64,000 nt of DNA from Pyrenophora tritici-repentis (taxonomy: Eukaryota; Ascomycota; Dothideomycetes; Pleosporales; Pleosporaceae). The stretch covers positions 3,844,001-3,908,000 of the forward strand of contig NC_089391.1 of the NCBI RefSeq assembly GCF_003171515.1, written 5' to 3'. The first letter of the stretch is position 1; each line of letters starts with the position of its first letter. Shown piece after piece: positions 55,700-64,000 of this stretch. Below the pieces are notes generated by a model. The model ran no database searches. It worked only from the letters and a program-made list of their open reading frames with translations, and was not told the DNA's origin. The position numbers and the translations under genes are program-made.

Positions 55700-57064
55700 G
55701 AACATGTTTTCTTTTCCTCTCTCTCTCTTTTTTTTCTTCTCATGCACCTCGCATCACAGAGGGTAACTCGTTTCGAGGGTGGGAGAAGAAAAAAAATCTC
55801 TTCGTCGTTTGTTGCTCTCCCCTGCATTGTTTCAGCTGCTTCGGCTATCGCCTTTTAGGGCTGCTTTTTTTCTTGTATCTAGGTTTAGGTTTGGGGACAT
55901 GGGGGCGTCGTCATCGGTATGTTGAACGCTAGCTATCCCTGGCTCGCGCATGTTCAAATTTCATGGGTGTTTGTGTGTATGTACATATGTAAATATGTAA
56001 GAATAGTTTCCACTCCAATTTTGCTCGGATCCAATCTGAGAAACAACTAAAAAAAAACCCCCCCGTATCCACTTGACACGCCCTCGCATCCATACCCGCA
56101 TCCGGCACGTGGAATTTCTCGTATGTGGGGGGGGGGGAGGGGGGTTTAATTCATCCAGGAACCCGGTTGTTGTGCGAGACAGTGACATTTTTCCACAACA
56201 AACTCTATTTTCAGCGCACCTGGGTGACATATGTAAAATACTGGACACTGTGGGTAATGTAAGTAAGCACCTAATAGACGTGTCTGGCCAACTACAGTGG
56301 CTTTTTTACACTAGTATGTCCCAGTATTTTATGACACCCGGGTGCGCGTTCATGTGAAGAAAAGGCAGGCCCTCCCTCTCGGCGTAATATTTTCCCGTAA
56401 AGGCGCGGGAGAGGGGTGTTTGCGTTTGCGTTTGCGTTCTTTATGCACATCATGCCGCGCGTACATGCATAGGGCTGATGCCCAAGTCGTTCGATGTTGG
56501 TCTTGGTTTGGATGCGGTGATGTGGGGTATGGAGACGATGGAGACAGCGGCGGCAGAGCACTGTGTGTATGATTGATTCAAATGATGACCTACATCTAAA
56601 AATGCGGTTTTTTCTTACTACATAACCATTAATCCGAATCTTGCAGACTTATGTATGTATGTAATGTAGGTGTTGCGTGAATTGTACGTGGGTATATATG
56701 AAAGATGTTTTTACAATACAACAAAAAAAGAAAGCCGTCCGTCCGTTGGTGTCCGTGTCCCGTGCCGTGCCATCCCCGTTCAGAACGGCGGCGGCTTCAT
56801 GAATACATACAAAAGTCGTCGAAACTTTTTTGTTTGTTGATACAGGATATGTATATCCAGGTTTGCAGACGAAAGGAGTTCGCGTTGGATGAGAATGAAG
56901 TAAGTAAATAAAGGTGAACAATGGCTGCAGGCGTGAAGTGATGAAGAAGAACAAATACAAGGCATATGGAACATGAACTAGGTGTTGCGCTAAAAATGTA
57001 AAGCAAGAGACTCGCGGGATGCAGAGAAGAGAAGGGAAATAAGGGTGTCGGGGTAATGGTGGTA
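55700..57064. other. Convergent intergenic region with homopolymer runs and an inverted-repeat element
   Basis: 1.37 kb between convergent gene ends. It contains a poly-A to poly-C transition near 56048-56064, a G-rich run at 56127-56145 and the foldback element at 56214-56347. Short frames in both strands are unsupported. Confidence 0.6.
56214..56347. mobile_element. Miniature inverted-repeat (foldback) element, copy B
   Basis: 134 bp with long near-perfect inverted ends. The left arm at 56214-56247 (GCGCACCTGGGTGACATA, then AAAATACTGGACA after a TGT insertion) matches the reverse complement of 56317-56347 at almost every position. The interior shares AAGCACCTAAT, GTGTCTGGC and CTTTTTTACACTAG with copy A at 46316-46428. 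No coding capacity and no clear target duplication were seen; the outer GCGCACC/GGTGCGC bases may belong to the element or to its site. Such elements are moved by transposases encoded elsewhere (family knowledge). Confidence 0.8.
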
Positions 57065-58224
57065 TCATAGACCCATGCGTTGGATCATGGCCCGTGAGTC
57101 TGCTTCTGAAAGCTCGGTGCCGTCGATGTTGATGCGGCCTTCTTCCACTTGTGCGAGGTCAGGCTTGACGAGCCCGTCGTGGAGGTACTTGAGGAATGAA
57201 AGTAGTTGCTCTTCAAAAGCAGCATATGGATACCGCCTTTGTGCAGCCTCCAGTGCCTGTAGACTCGTCTGCGACCGACTTTGGGGTAAGAGCTCCTTGA
57301 TGTACTGGCGCTTGACGGTTGTCCACGCACGGTTTTCTTGGCGGAGGTTGCCTTCATCGCAAAAGAGACGGCGCATAGCGGCTACGTCTGCTGGCTCTTC
57401 GGCCCAGCGCTCGACTCCAGGACATCCATAGGCGAAGATTGTGTTGAATGTTTCTTCGCCGTATGCACCGTTGCGGAGATACTCGCCGATCACGGCTTGC
57501 AGCATGAATTGGCCTGCTAGGTCGAACCATTCTGATGATGGAACCCAGTCATCGTCCAGATTCACGCGTGCGGCTGTGAGCTCGATGAAGACGGGAAGGA
57601 GGCAGTGAAGTGAAGGCGTGCCTGCCACGTCTGTTACCCAACGCCGTTGGTCGAGAGGCATTCCCAACGCCGACGCAAGCTCGGACCGGTTTTCGTATAG
57701 AGCGCCATCTGACAAGGGAAAGTCTTTTTGCTGGTCAAACGGCTGGGATAATGCTGGTGAGTGCTGGGTTCGGTGTTTCCAATAGTCGCCACGGCTCTTG
57801 TTTTGCTCTCGCAGTATGTTTAGAGATTCTTCTGTGGTCCAGGTTTCTCCGTGGTGCAGTCTGTGGGTGAAGATGAGAGAGAATTGCAAGAGGCGAGATC
57901 TGAATGATGCTTTCGCATCTAAACGCCGACCTTGATGCCTGTGTCCCAGGAACGTCCGCCAATCTCGAAGACATTAGCGAGTGTTGGGATACTGGGAGGC
58001 AGATATTTACCAGCCGTCATGTTGACGAGGGCGTTTGGCAGATCAGAGTGATAGGGATCACTACTTGACCTCCATTCAAAGACCAGACCAATAGCCTTGT
58101 AGACGAGAAAGTCAAGGATGGTCAGGTCAACGTCAAACTGGTCGTCCTCTTCATTCTCCATGCGCCGTGTGAGGTTCAAGTAGCCCTCACGTGGCAATCC
58201 GTTGGAAGCATTACTGTGAGGCAT
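57065..58224 (-). CDS. Unrecognised fungal protein, interrupted by a frameshift or undetected intron
   Basis: Two frames follow one another: 58224-57919 (MPHSNASNG... to SWDTGIKVGV then TAG) and 57889-57065 (RLLQFSLIFTHRLHHGETWTTEESL to QRMGL). Adding one base in the TTT run just before the TAG joins them exactly into 386 aa with the smooth sequence DTGIKVGVLDAKASFRSRLL. The only intron that restores frame would use a poor GTTCCT donor near 57954. So this is either a one-base deletion (true mutation or sequence error) or unusual splicing. The first part is acidic, with DLTILDFLVYKAIGLVFEW; the second is helical. No family or catalytic motif is recognised. Confidence 0.65.
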
Positions 58225-59020
58225 TGCTTAGTTTGGGTGTGTGAGTGTGAGGGGTGAGAGAGAAGGTTGGAGGTGTGCAGTAGCCAACATGAAAGTTTGA
58301 GACAAGAAAGAAGGATGAAAGTGTCAGACAAGTTAGAGGAGCGGAAAGGGCCGTCTTCAAGTCAAGACAGCTGAAGGAGTGGTGGGATGGTGGGAATGAA
58401 AGGGCGGGAGTGGCGCACTCGACGGTGATAACACACGAGCTTTACAAGACAGGATGGCCCCTCCCCACAGGTAACCCACTTTGAGGAAGACAAAGACAAA
58501 GTGGTTCCAGGGTGCGGTTCATGCAGTCAGTCCCGAAAGTTGGAATGGCTGCAGGGGCAGTGTTTGCGGGCATGCGCAAGCGAGGGCAAAGGAGTTCACG
58601 TCAAACAGCAGAATGAATCGCGGAGCAGCTTGGGCCCACCGCCGGCGGTTCTGAGCAACTGGAGGGGGGCGGAAGAGACCGCACTTGCATGTCAGGCTTT
58701 TGGCCTGAGACAACGGCGTCGTCGGAGTTGATCGCCAGGCGCGAGAGCGAGGTTGGAACAACAACTCCTGTTCGCATTCTACCGCGTCGCACCGTCCCTG
58801 TAACTTTGAGTGGTTTAGCGCGCGGAATAGGCTGGGAGCCAGGCCAGAGGAGGCCAGCGGAGGCCAGAGTCGCAGTCTGACGGCTGACGCGCACCAACCC
58901 AGTGACCCTGCGACCCTGCGACCCTGCGACCCTGCGACATCGACCCTCCGACCCCACACGTGCTGCCAGAACCCCCGACACAAGCTGCGGATTGACATCT
59001 GCGCTTGGAGCAATGCGCAA
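58225..59020. other. Divergent intergenic region, G- and C-rich second half
   Basis: 796 bp between divergent genes. The second half has several short direct repeats, including AGGCCAG-type units near 58840 and the ACCCTGCG run listed separately. No gene is supported. Confidence 0.5.
58905..58939 (+). repeat. Octanucleotide tandem repeat
   Basis: Four uninterrupted copies of ACCCTGCG followed by a partial, altered continuation (ACATCGACCCTCCG). It lies just upstream of the J-domain gene. Confidence 0.85.
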
Positions 59021-59977
59021 ATGCTGTCAAGGAAGCCGTCCATCTGGTTGTTCTCGTCATGTGCTAATCTGACTCCATTGACATGCGGTCATCCGCTGCA
59101 GCAGAAGACTTCGCACGCGCGGAAGTCATGCCGTCATACATTCCGCCGCCACTACGCACAACAACACCACGACGGCAACCACGACCAGCAGCATCGCCAG
59201 CACCAGCACAACAGCGGCAGTCATGACCCTGAGCAAGAGTTATTACGCTGGCCTGAAGCCCAGAAGCCGCACAAGACCCCTACGCCCTATCAGATCTTAC
59301 GTTGCCGGCGCGGTGACGCCTACACCAAGCACCGCTTCTATGCCCTCGTCAAACTATATCACCCAGACGCCTGTCATGCTTCACCCGCCATAGCGCAGCT
59401 ACCACTCCACGTGCGACTCGAGCGCTATCGAATGCTAGTTACGGCCCACGACATCCTCTCCGACATTGAGAAGCGCAAAGCATACGACATCTGGGGCCAT
59501 GGCTGGGCGGGCCACCACAACACGCCCGCTGCTGCCCAGCATAACGACTGGGACTATGATCCGCGCCGTTGGACGACGGACCCCCGCAGCAATGCAACCT
59601 GGGAGGACTGGGAGCGCTGGCATTACGAGAATGACGGCGGCAATCACGCTGCTGACGACGACCGCACTGTCCAAATGTCAAACTTCACCTTCATGGCCCT
59701 CATCTTTGCTTTCATCAGCATTGGCGGCGTCGTACAGGGCACCCGCTTCTCCACTTTCAACAACTCGGCCATTGAGCGCCGCGACCAGATACACCGTGAG
59801 GCGAGTATGGAGTACCGCCGCAGTAAGAACGCCACCCTCAGCGCCAGCGGGGACCGGGACGAGCGGATACGCACGTTTCTCGAGCATAGAGATTCGACCA
59901 TCATGGGCGAGCAATGCTACCAGCGCTTACTCCCGCCCGCGGATGCCTGCTCGCCAGAACAGGTAAGGAGGCAGTAG
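59021..59977 (+). CDS. J-domain (DnaJ/Hsp40) membrane protein, probably mitochondrial
   Basis: A single exon of 318 aa. The J domain covers about residues 87-158 (TPYQILRCRRGDAYTKHRFY...), with the Hsp70-activating HPD intact at 114-116 in KLYHPDACH and the closing KRKAYDIWG. A His/Gln-rich stretch precedes it. A single hydrophobic segment at 221-239 (NFTFMALIFAFISIGGVVQ) should span a membrane. The N-terminus, rich in Arg, His and Ser and poor in acids, is compatible with a mitochondrial presequence, but that is inference. Fungal relatives with this layout are unnamed. J-proteins recruit Hsp70 to a site or substrate (family knowledge). Confidence 0.85.
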   Translation: MLSRKPSIWLFSSCANLTPLTCGHPLQQKTSHARKSCRHTFRRHYAQQHHDGNHDQQHRQHQHNSGSHDPEQELLRWPEAQKPHKTPTPYQILRCRRGDAYTKHRFYALVKLYHPDACHASPAIAQLPLHVRLERYRMLVTAHDILSDIEKRKAYDIWGHGWAGHHNTPAAAQHNDWDYDPRRWTTDPRSNATWEDWERWHYENDGGNHAADDDRTVQMSNFTFMALIFAFISIGGVVQGTRFSTFNNSAIERRDQIHREASMEYRRSKNATLSASGDRDERIRTFLEHRDSTIMGEQCYQRLLPPADACSPEQVRRQ

Positions 59978-60629
59978 CAGCGACACATTCTGGTGTCCAC
60001 TTTGTAAATCGCTAAACCGTACGGGCGCATTTTGGCGCTATATCATACATGTTACTATTACTTTTGCTGCATGGACGGGCTTGGGCATCCAAATTCTGTA
60101 CATATGATTCGCCATGCCGCATACACGGGCGCCGCTACCACACCCTGGCCCTCATGCGCTCAGGTACCACGCAAATCCAACGACTATCTGTCAGCATTAG
60201 CACATCCGCTGTACTCGTAAAATGACATGTCCTTCTCCCTGACGTTGCAGTCCCACAGCCGATCAAATCGTACAAGTCGACTAGATGCCAATATATCGGA
60301 GGAGATCTACGCCACATGCGGTATCGCTTCCTGCCCCAGCCTACCTAGCGCCAGGAACAGCAGAGCCTCAAACACTGCTGCAACTGTGTCACGCAGCTGC
60401 AGCAAAAGTCCATTTTCTCCACGTCGTTTCACCTTGGCAATAACCGATAGGACCTCACTGGTAGGGAACATGACAAGTCATATTACTTCCACCATGAAAT
60501 GCATGAATTGCAAACGCCACCAATGCACTATCCTACCGTCTATCCGCGGTGATCGCCCATAATCTACGCGATTCTAGCTTCCCGTCGCCTGACTTTGTCT
60601 ACACAACCTTTATTGACGCTGACAATTAC
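59978..60629. other. Convergent intergenic region
   Basis: 652 bp between the convergent J-domain and chitinase genes. No gene or repeat was identified. Confidence 0.5.
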
Positions 60630-62736
60630 TCAAAGTCGGCCAAGTCCCTGTGCCTGCGCACCAGAAATTCCAGTTCGGATATTGTCGAATTGCGAGTCGG
60701 GGTAGAGCAGCCAGTTCGGCGACGACTCCATGTTAGCGCCACTCACGCCCCCAAGTTTCTGGACAACCCTGCGGTTCAAACATCAACACACACACATTCA
60801 CTGACTCATTTCCACAATCACGCGGAGGCGCAGGCGACTCACGTTTGACACAATGCTCCCCTCGTCCATCCTGTCACCACTAATCTCCCACCACATTGCC
60901 CCACCTAGCCGCTGCTGCGCAAGGTCGACTACCTTGCGCAGCGCCATGGGCACAGTATCGTAACTCACCAGCATACCGCTTCCATTGTGATAGCTATACG
61001 TCGCACCCGCCTCTGCATCGTAAAACTCCTGGGCACCGGCTAACGGCAAGTCTTTGAAGTCGTACACACCCGCCTCCCAAGAGCCTATGCCAATGCCGTT
61101 GTACGGCAGCCCAAGACCCTGGGTATTCGTGAAGGAGCGGCCGTACAGAGGCATGCCCAGATTCAGCTTGGCAGGCGGGACCCCGGCTGCATAATAGGCG
61201 GCCAGTACCGACGCGGTGTTGTATGGCGTACTGAGCGGGTTCTCAGCCGACGCATACAGATTCGAGGCATGTCCCGTAACATTATCCCAAGAACCGGCAT
61301 AGTCGTACGTCTGCAATATCCCAACAAAAGTCAGTAAACCAGGAAAATGAGAAGAACCGCCGTGCCAATTCCGGCACACGCCCAAAAATCATGGCCAAAA
61401 CAGACATACCATTAAATTAACAAAATCCGTAACCCGGCTAATTTCGCGCAGCGGCATGTTCCTGTAGTTTGTTTCCCCCGCCGGCGCCGCAATGCTCAAC
61501 AGGAAGCTCGGCTTCATCTCGTGTCCAAAATCATCCCCGTATACCAGCGTGTTTGCATAATCGTCCATTTGACGTCTAATTTCTTGCAGCAGCGCGAGGA
61601 AGGCGCTTCCTTGCTCCGTTGTGGACGGGTACTCCCAGTCAATATCAACGCCATCGAAGCCGTAATTGCGGATGAGCTGGACGCACGAGGCGGCGAAGCG
61701 CTGGATTCCGTGCGTGCTCGATGTGGGCGTGTCCATGGCCCGGTTCGTGTTGGTGTAGGTCCACCCGCCGATGCTGAGCAGGACCTTGAGGTTTCTGTTC
61801 GAGGCTTTGAGAAGTTGCAGTTGTTTGATGCTGCCGTAGACGTTGTTTCCCGCGTCGCTCCGTGAGTCGGTGCTGTAGTGCTTGTCCGTGTCGGCGTAGG
61901 TGTCGGTGAGGAAGACGGTGCCGTTTGAGTTTACAATCGCAAACGAGTAGAGGAGGTGGGTTAGTTTCGAAGCGGGGATATGTTGCGGTTGGTAGTTACG
62001 GTTGTAAATGTCCCAGTTTCCGTAGTAGGCTACTGCACGATAGCCGGCGTGGGTGAAATTGGCTGGTTGGGCTAGCGGTTCGTGCGATGGGATGAGGGTG
62101 AGGAGTGTCGATGAGGGTTGGGGAGTAGTCGGAGACGGTGTTGCGTATGAGGCTGGACTGAACGTGAAGGCTTGGACGATCTCGTTACTGCTGGGTATGG
62201 AAGTTGAAGGCTCGGCTGGAGCAAGCGTAGAGATATACGGTAATCCAGGTGTCCCAAAGGTAGTGCTGTAATAGTTCGCACCACTCGTCTCTACAGGTTC
62301 CGGTTCAGATACCGCCGTACCCGTGAAGCTCGTCTCATTCACCAACGGGGGGAATATCGCCATTCGTTAACTAAATCATCTTGTTAGCTTCCTTCCTCCT
62401 TCTCCGTCATCCTACCACTACCCTCAGTCTTCCCTCTCACCATCCCAAAACAAAAAACTCACCATAAACCTCTCCAACCGCGCAATTCTCTCCTCAATCC
62501 AACAATACCAATTACATCCATCACCACCCTGTCCCCTCGGCGCTTCCTGCGCCTGCACAGCAGCGGTAAGAAGAAAGAGCGTAAAAGTCACAGTTACTGC
62601 CCAATTAGGCAGGGACCGTGCGTACTATGTGGGTTAACCGATGGTACATGTGTATCGCTCGGAAGGAAGGAAGGAAGGAAGGGAGAGTGGGAAGGACGGG
62701 GGGGGAGGAAGGGGGGAAAGCAGAACATACCATCAT
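60630..62736 (-). CDS. Secreted GH18 chitinase
   Basis: Best model has five exons (62731-62736, 62463-62624, 61410-62333, 60843-61310, 60630-60758), 562 aa, frame sum exact. The last three exons are firm: VAYYGNWDIYNRNYQPQ, KVLLSIGGWTY, then the catalytic GFDGVDIDWEYP with the acid Glu near residue 290, then MTYDYAGSWDNVTGH formed across an intron, MWWEISGD, and WLLYPDSQFDNIR at the end. The first two are weaker. Exon 2 encodes a hydrophobic signal sequence (VTFTLFLLTAAVQAQ) and CNWYCW, which suits a secreted enzyme, but it lacks an ATG. A six-base exon, ATGATG with a GTATGT donor, supplies one. Without it, the ATG at 62363 gives an enzyme with no signal. GH18 chitinases cut chitin for wall remodelling or nutrition. 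Confidence 0.88.
62661..62680 (+). repeat. GGAA microsatellite
   Basis: Five GGAA units within the putative first intron of the chitinase gene. Confidence 0.9.
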
Positions 62737-64000
62737 CTTCAACGTAGGTTTGGGTTCTTTGTAACGACAGACAAATAAACAATCTTGCGATGGTGATTTA
62801 TCAAAAAGTGAGTAGAGAGAGAGAGAGAGAGAGAGATAGAGAGAATATGTCGGCTTCATTTAAACGCAATGCACGCATCGCTGGTGATTTTCTCCCTTGG
62901 TTTGTTAGCGAAAGGTAGGTAGGTAGGTAGGTAGGTAGGTGGAGTCGAGGCTTCTTTTCCTCCCATCCCTCGCCAAATCGTTGCGGTTTCATTCCTGGCA
63001 CACGTAACGACCACGCGTGCTTTCCTTTTTGTTGAGGGAGGCGTATTTTTTCTGGAATGGGCGATGGGGTGGAAGCATGTCGAGGTTGCTATGTTTGGAA
63101 ATGGGGGATGGAGCGTGACCTGGGTTTGTGGGCTTAGTTTTCTGAAGTAGAGGGATAAAGAGCGGGTGACTTTGTCGCGGGATGGAGATGATGATGATGA
63201 TGTTGTTGTTGTGCTGGTTTGGTAAGGGGAGGTAGGTCGGTAAACTGAAAAGAGATGTCGTTTTGTGGGGCGTGTTTGCATCTGGAGTTGAAGATTTTTG
63301 GAAGGTCATGGGGTTGTTCTGTTTGAGGATGTGGGAGCGGGTTGTGCAAAGGGCATATGTCTGGTATGGCTTATTCTGGAAGGGCCAGGTGAATGGTCGA
63401 CTAGAATACTGAGGCATCGTGTTGGTTTTCAAGGACAGGTGACATTTGATAGCAGAAAGAGAAGATATAAAAAGAGTGTGGTGACTTAGATGGATATCGC
63501 GGAAATAGAGTATGCAGTATCTACAGACTCTTTTCAGAGTTCACAGGGCCATTCGATTTTCAGAGCACGACTTGTTGTCCTAATTTGGCTGATAGAAGAA
63601 GCGACTGTGACAGTCAAGTGGATACCGTATTATTTGTATGACCTGCCCAATATATTATGACAGGAAAGACAGAAAAGCAAAGGTTGGTGCAGCACTTGAC
63701 CGCTGTGGACATCTTGAGAGAATAGATGAGATGGGATAACTAATAGTAAAGTCTGATGCAAATTTCAATGTCCCTACAGCCGCTTTAAGACGTAGAAGTA
63801 AGGAACTATTATTTCAGTGTTGCCAGCCATAGCAGTGGGTCAGCTTTGTGGGTGTTGGATAGATGATTGCTCTAGTTTATAGTATGATGGATACCAGCGG
63901 ATACGCAAAACGAATCATGAGCTACAGCGGAAAGAACGGTTGATCCATAGAACAGGGGAAAACCAAGAATACCATATAAAGAACACGGAGATTGTCACTC
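62737..64000. other. Microsatellite-rich region upstream of the chitinase gene
   Basis: 1.26 kb without a supported gene. It has a GA run (62815-62836), a GTAG run (62914-62940) and ATG/TTG triplet runs (63186-63211). These give long frames on both strands that are artefacts of low complexity. The last 500 bp are AT-rich and featureless. Confidence 0.6.

Noticed and set aside
55492..55827. Minus-strand frames across the end of the Fmp25-like gene
   Set aside because: Antisense shadow of a well-supported gene plus pyrimidine-rich 3' sequence.
62801..63432. Several long minus-strand frames
   Set aside because: They arise from GA, GTAG and triplet microsatellites and low-complexity sequence.
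1..64000. CRISPR array, operon, prophage or large biosynthetic gene cluster
   Set aside because: No regularly spaced repeats, no polycistronic arrangement and no polyketide or peptide synthetase sequence; the window is eukaryotic.

Overview
The window is nuclear DNA of a filamentous ascomycete (Pezizomycotina, most likely a dothideomycete of the Pleosporales type; class and order are inferred). The reasons are short introns of about 50-130 bp with GT...AG ends and CTAAC/CTGAC-like branch sites, a HET-domain gene, a HeLo-like gene, a GH18 chitinase, a TAF1 without bromodomains and a spliced nuclear tRNA-Ser. Genes are singly transcribed on both strands; there are no operons. Exon-intron structures were worked out by hand; where the frame sum closed exactly I trust them, and where it did not I say so.

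Layout. 1-1551: 3' half of the HOPS subunit Vps41. 1.55-10.3 kb: accessory-looking block with a directional array of an AAGGGCG motif, a HET-domain gene, a HeLo-like/degenerate-kinase-like gene, an unrecognised gene and a decayed short-chain dehydrogenase. 10.3-15.4 kb: compact housekeeping block (Swc6/Vps71, acyl-protein thioesterase, trimethylguanosine synthase Tgs1, GRASP/Grh1, a 99-aa protein). 15.4-22.4 kb: gene-poor, with a five-exon C2H2-plus-RING-like regulator, a metallo-beta-lactamase-fold protein and tRNA-Ser(CGA). 23.4-39.3 kb: SAGA deubiquitinase Ubp8, a nuclear coiled-coil protein with SUMO-interaction-like motifs, a gene of unclear start, the Sro7/tomosyn/Lgl homologue, a P/Q-rich protein and a 1033-aa unknown. 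39.9-55.7 kb: condensin Smc4, a putative DNA-binding protein, TAF1, COG complex Cog3 and the mitochondrial RCC1-like Fmp25. 55.7-64 kb: a foldback element, a frameshifted unknown gene, a J-domain membrane protein, a secreted chitinase and a microsatellite-rich end.

Functional threads. Four genes serve membrane traffic and Golgi organisation (Vps41, Grh1, Sro7, Cog3), four serve chromatin and transcription (Swc6, Ubp8, Smc4, TAF1). They are dispersed and not a cluster. The two observations I think most deserve follow-up are the AAGGGCG array at 2.1-2.7 kb and a two-copy family of short inverted-repeat elements at 46.3 and 56.2 kb. The HET/HeLo-like neighbours are the best candidate for a self/non-self recognition or cell-death locus. 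I found no CRISPR array, rRNA or large transposon, and no clearly undescribed multi-gene system.
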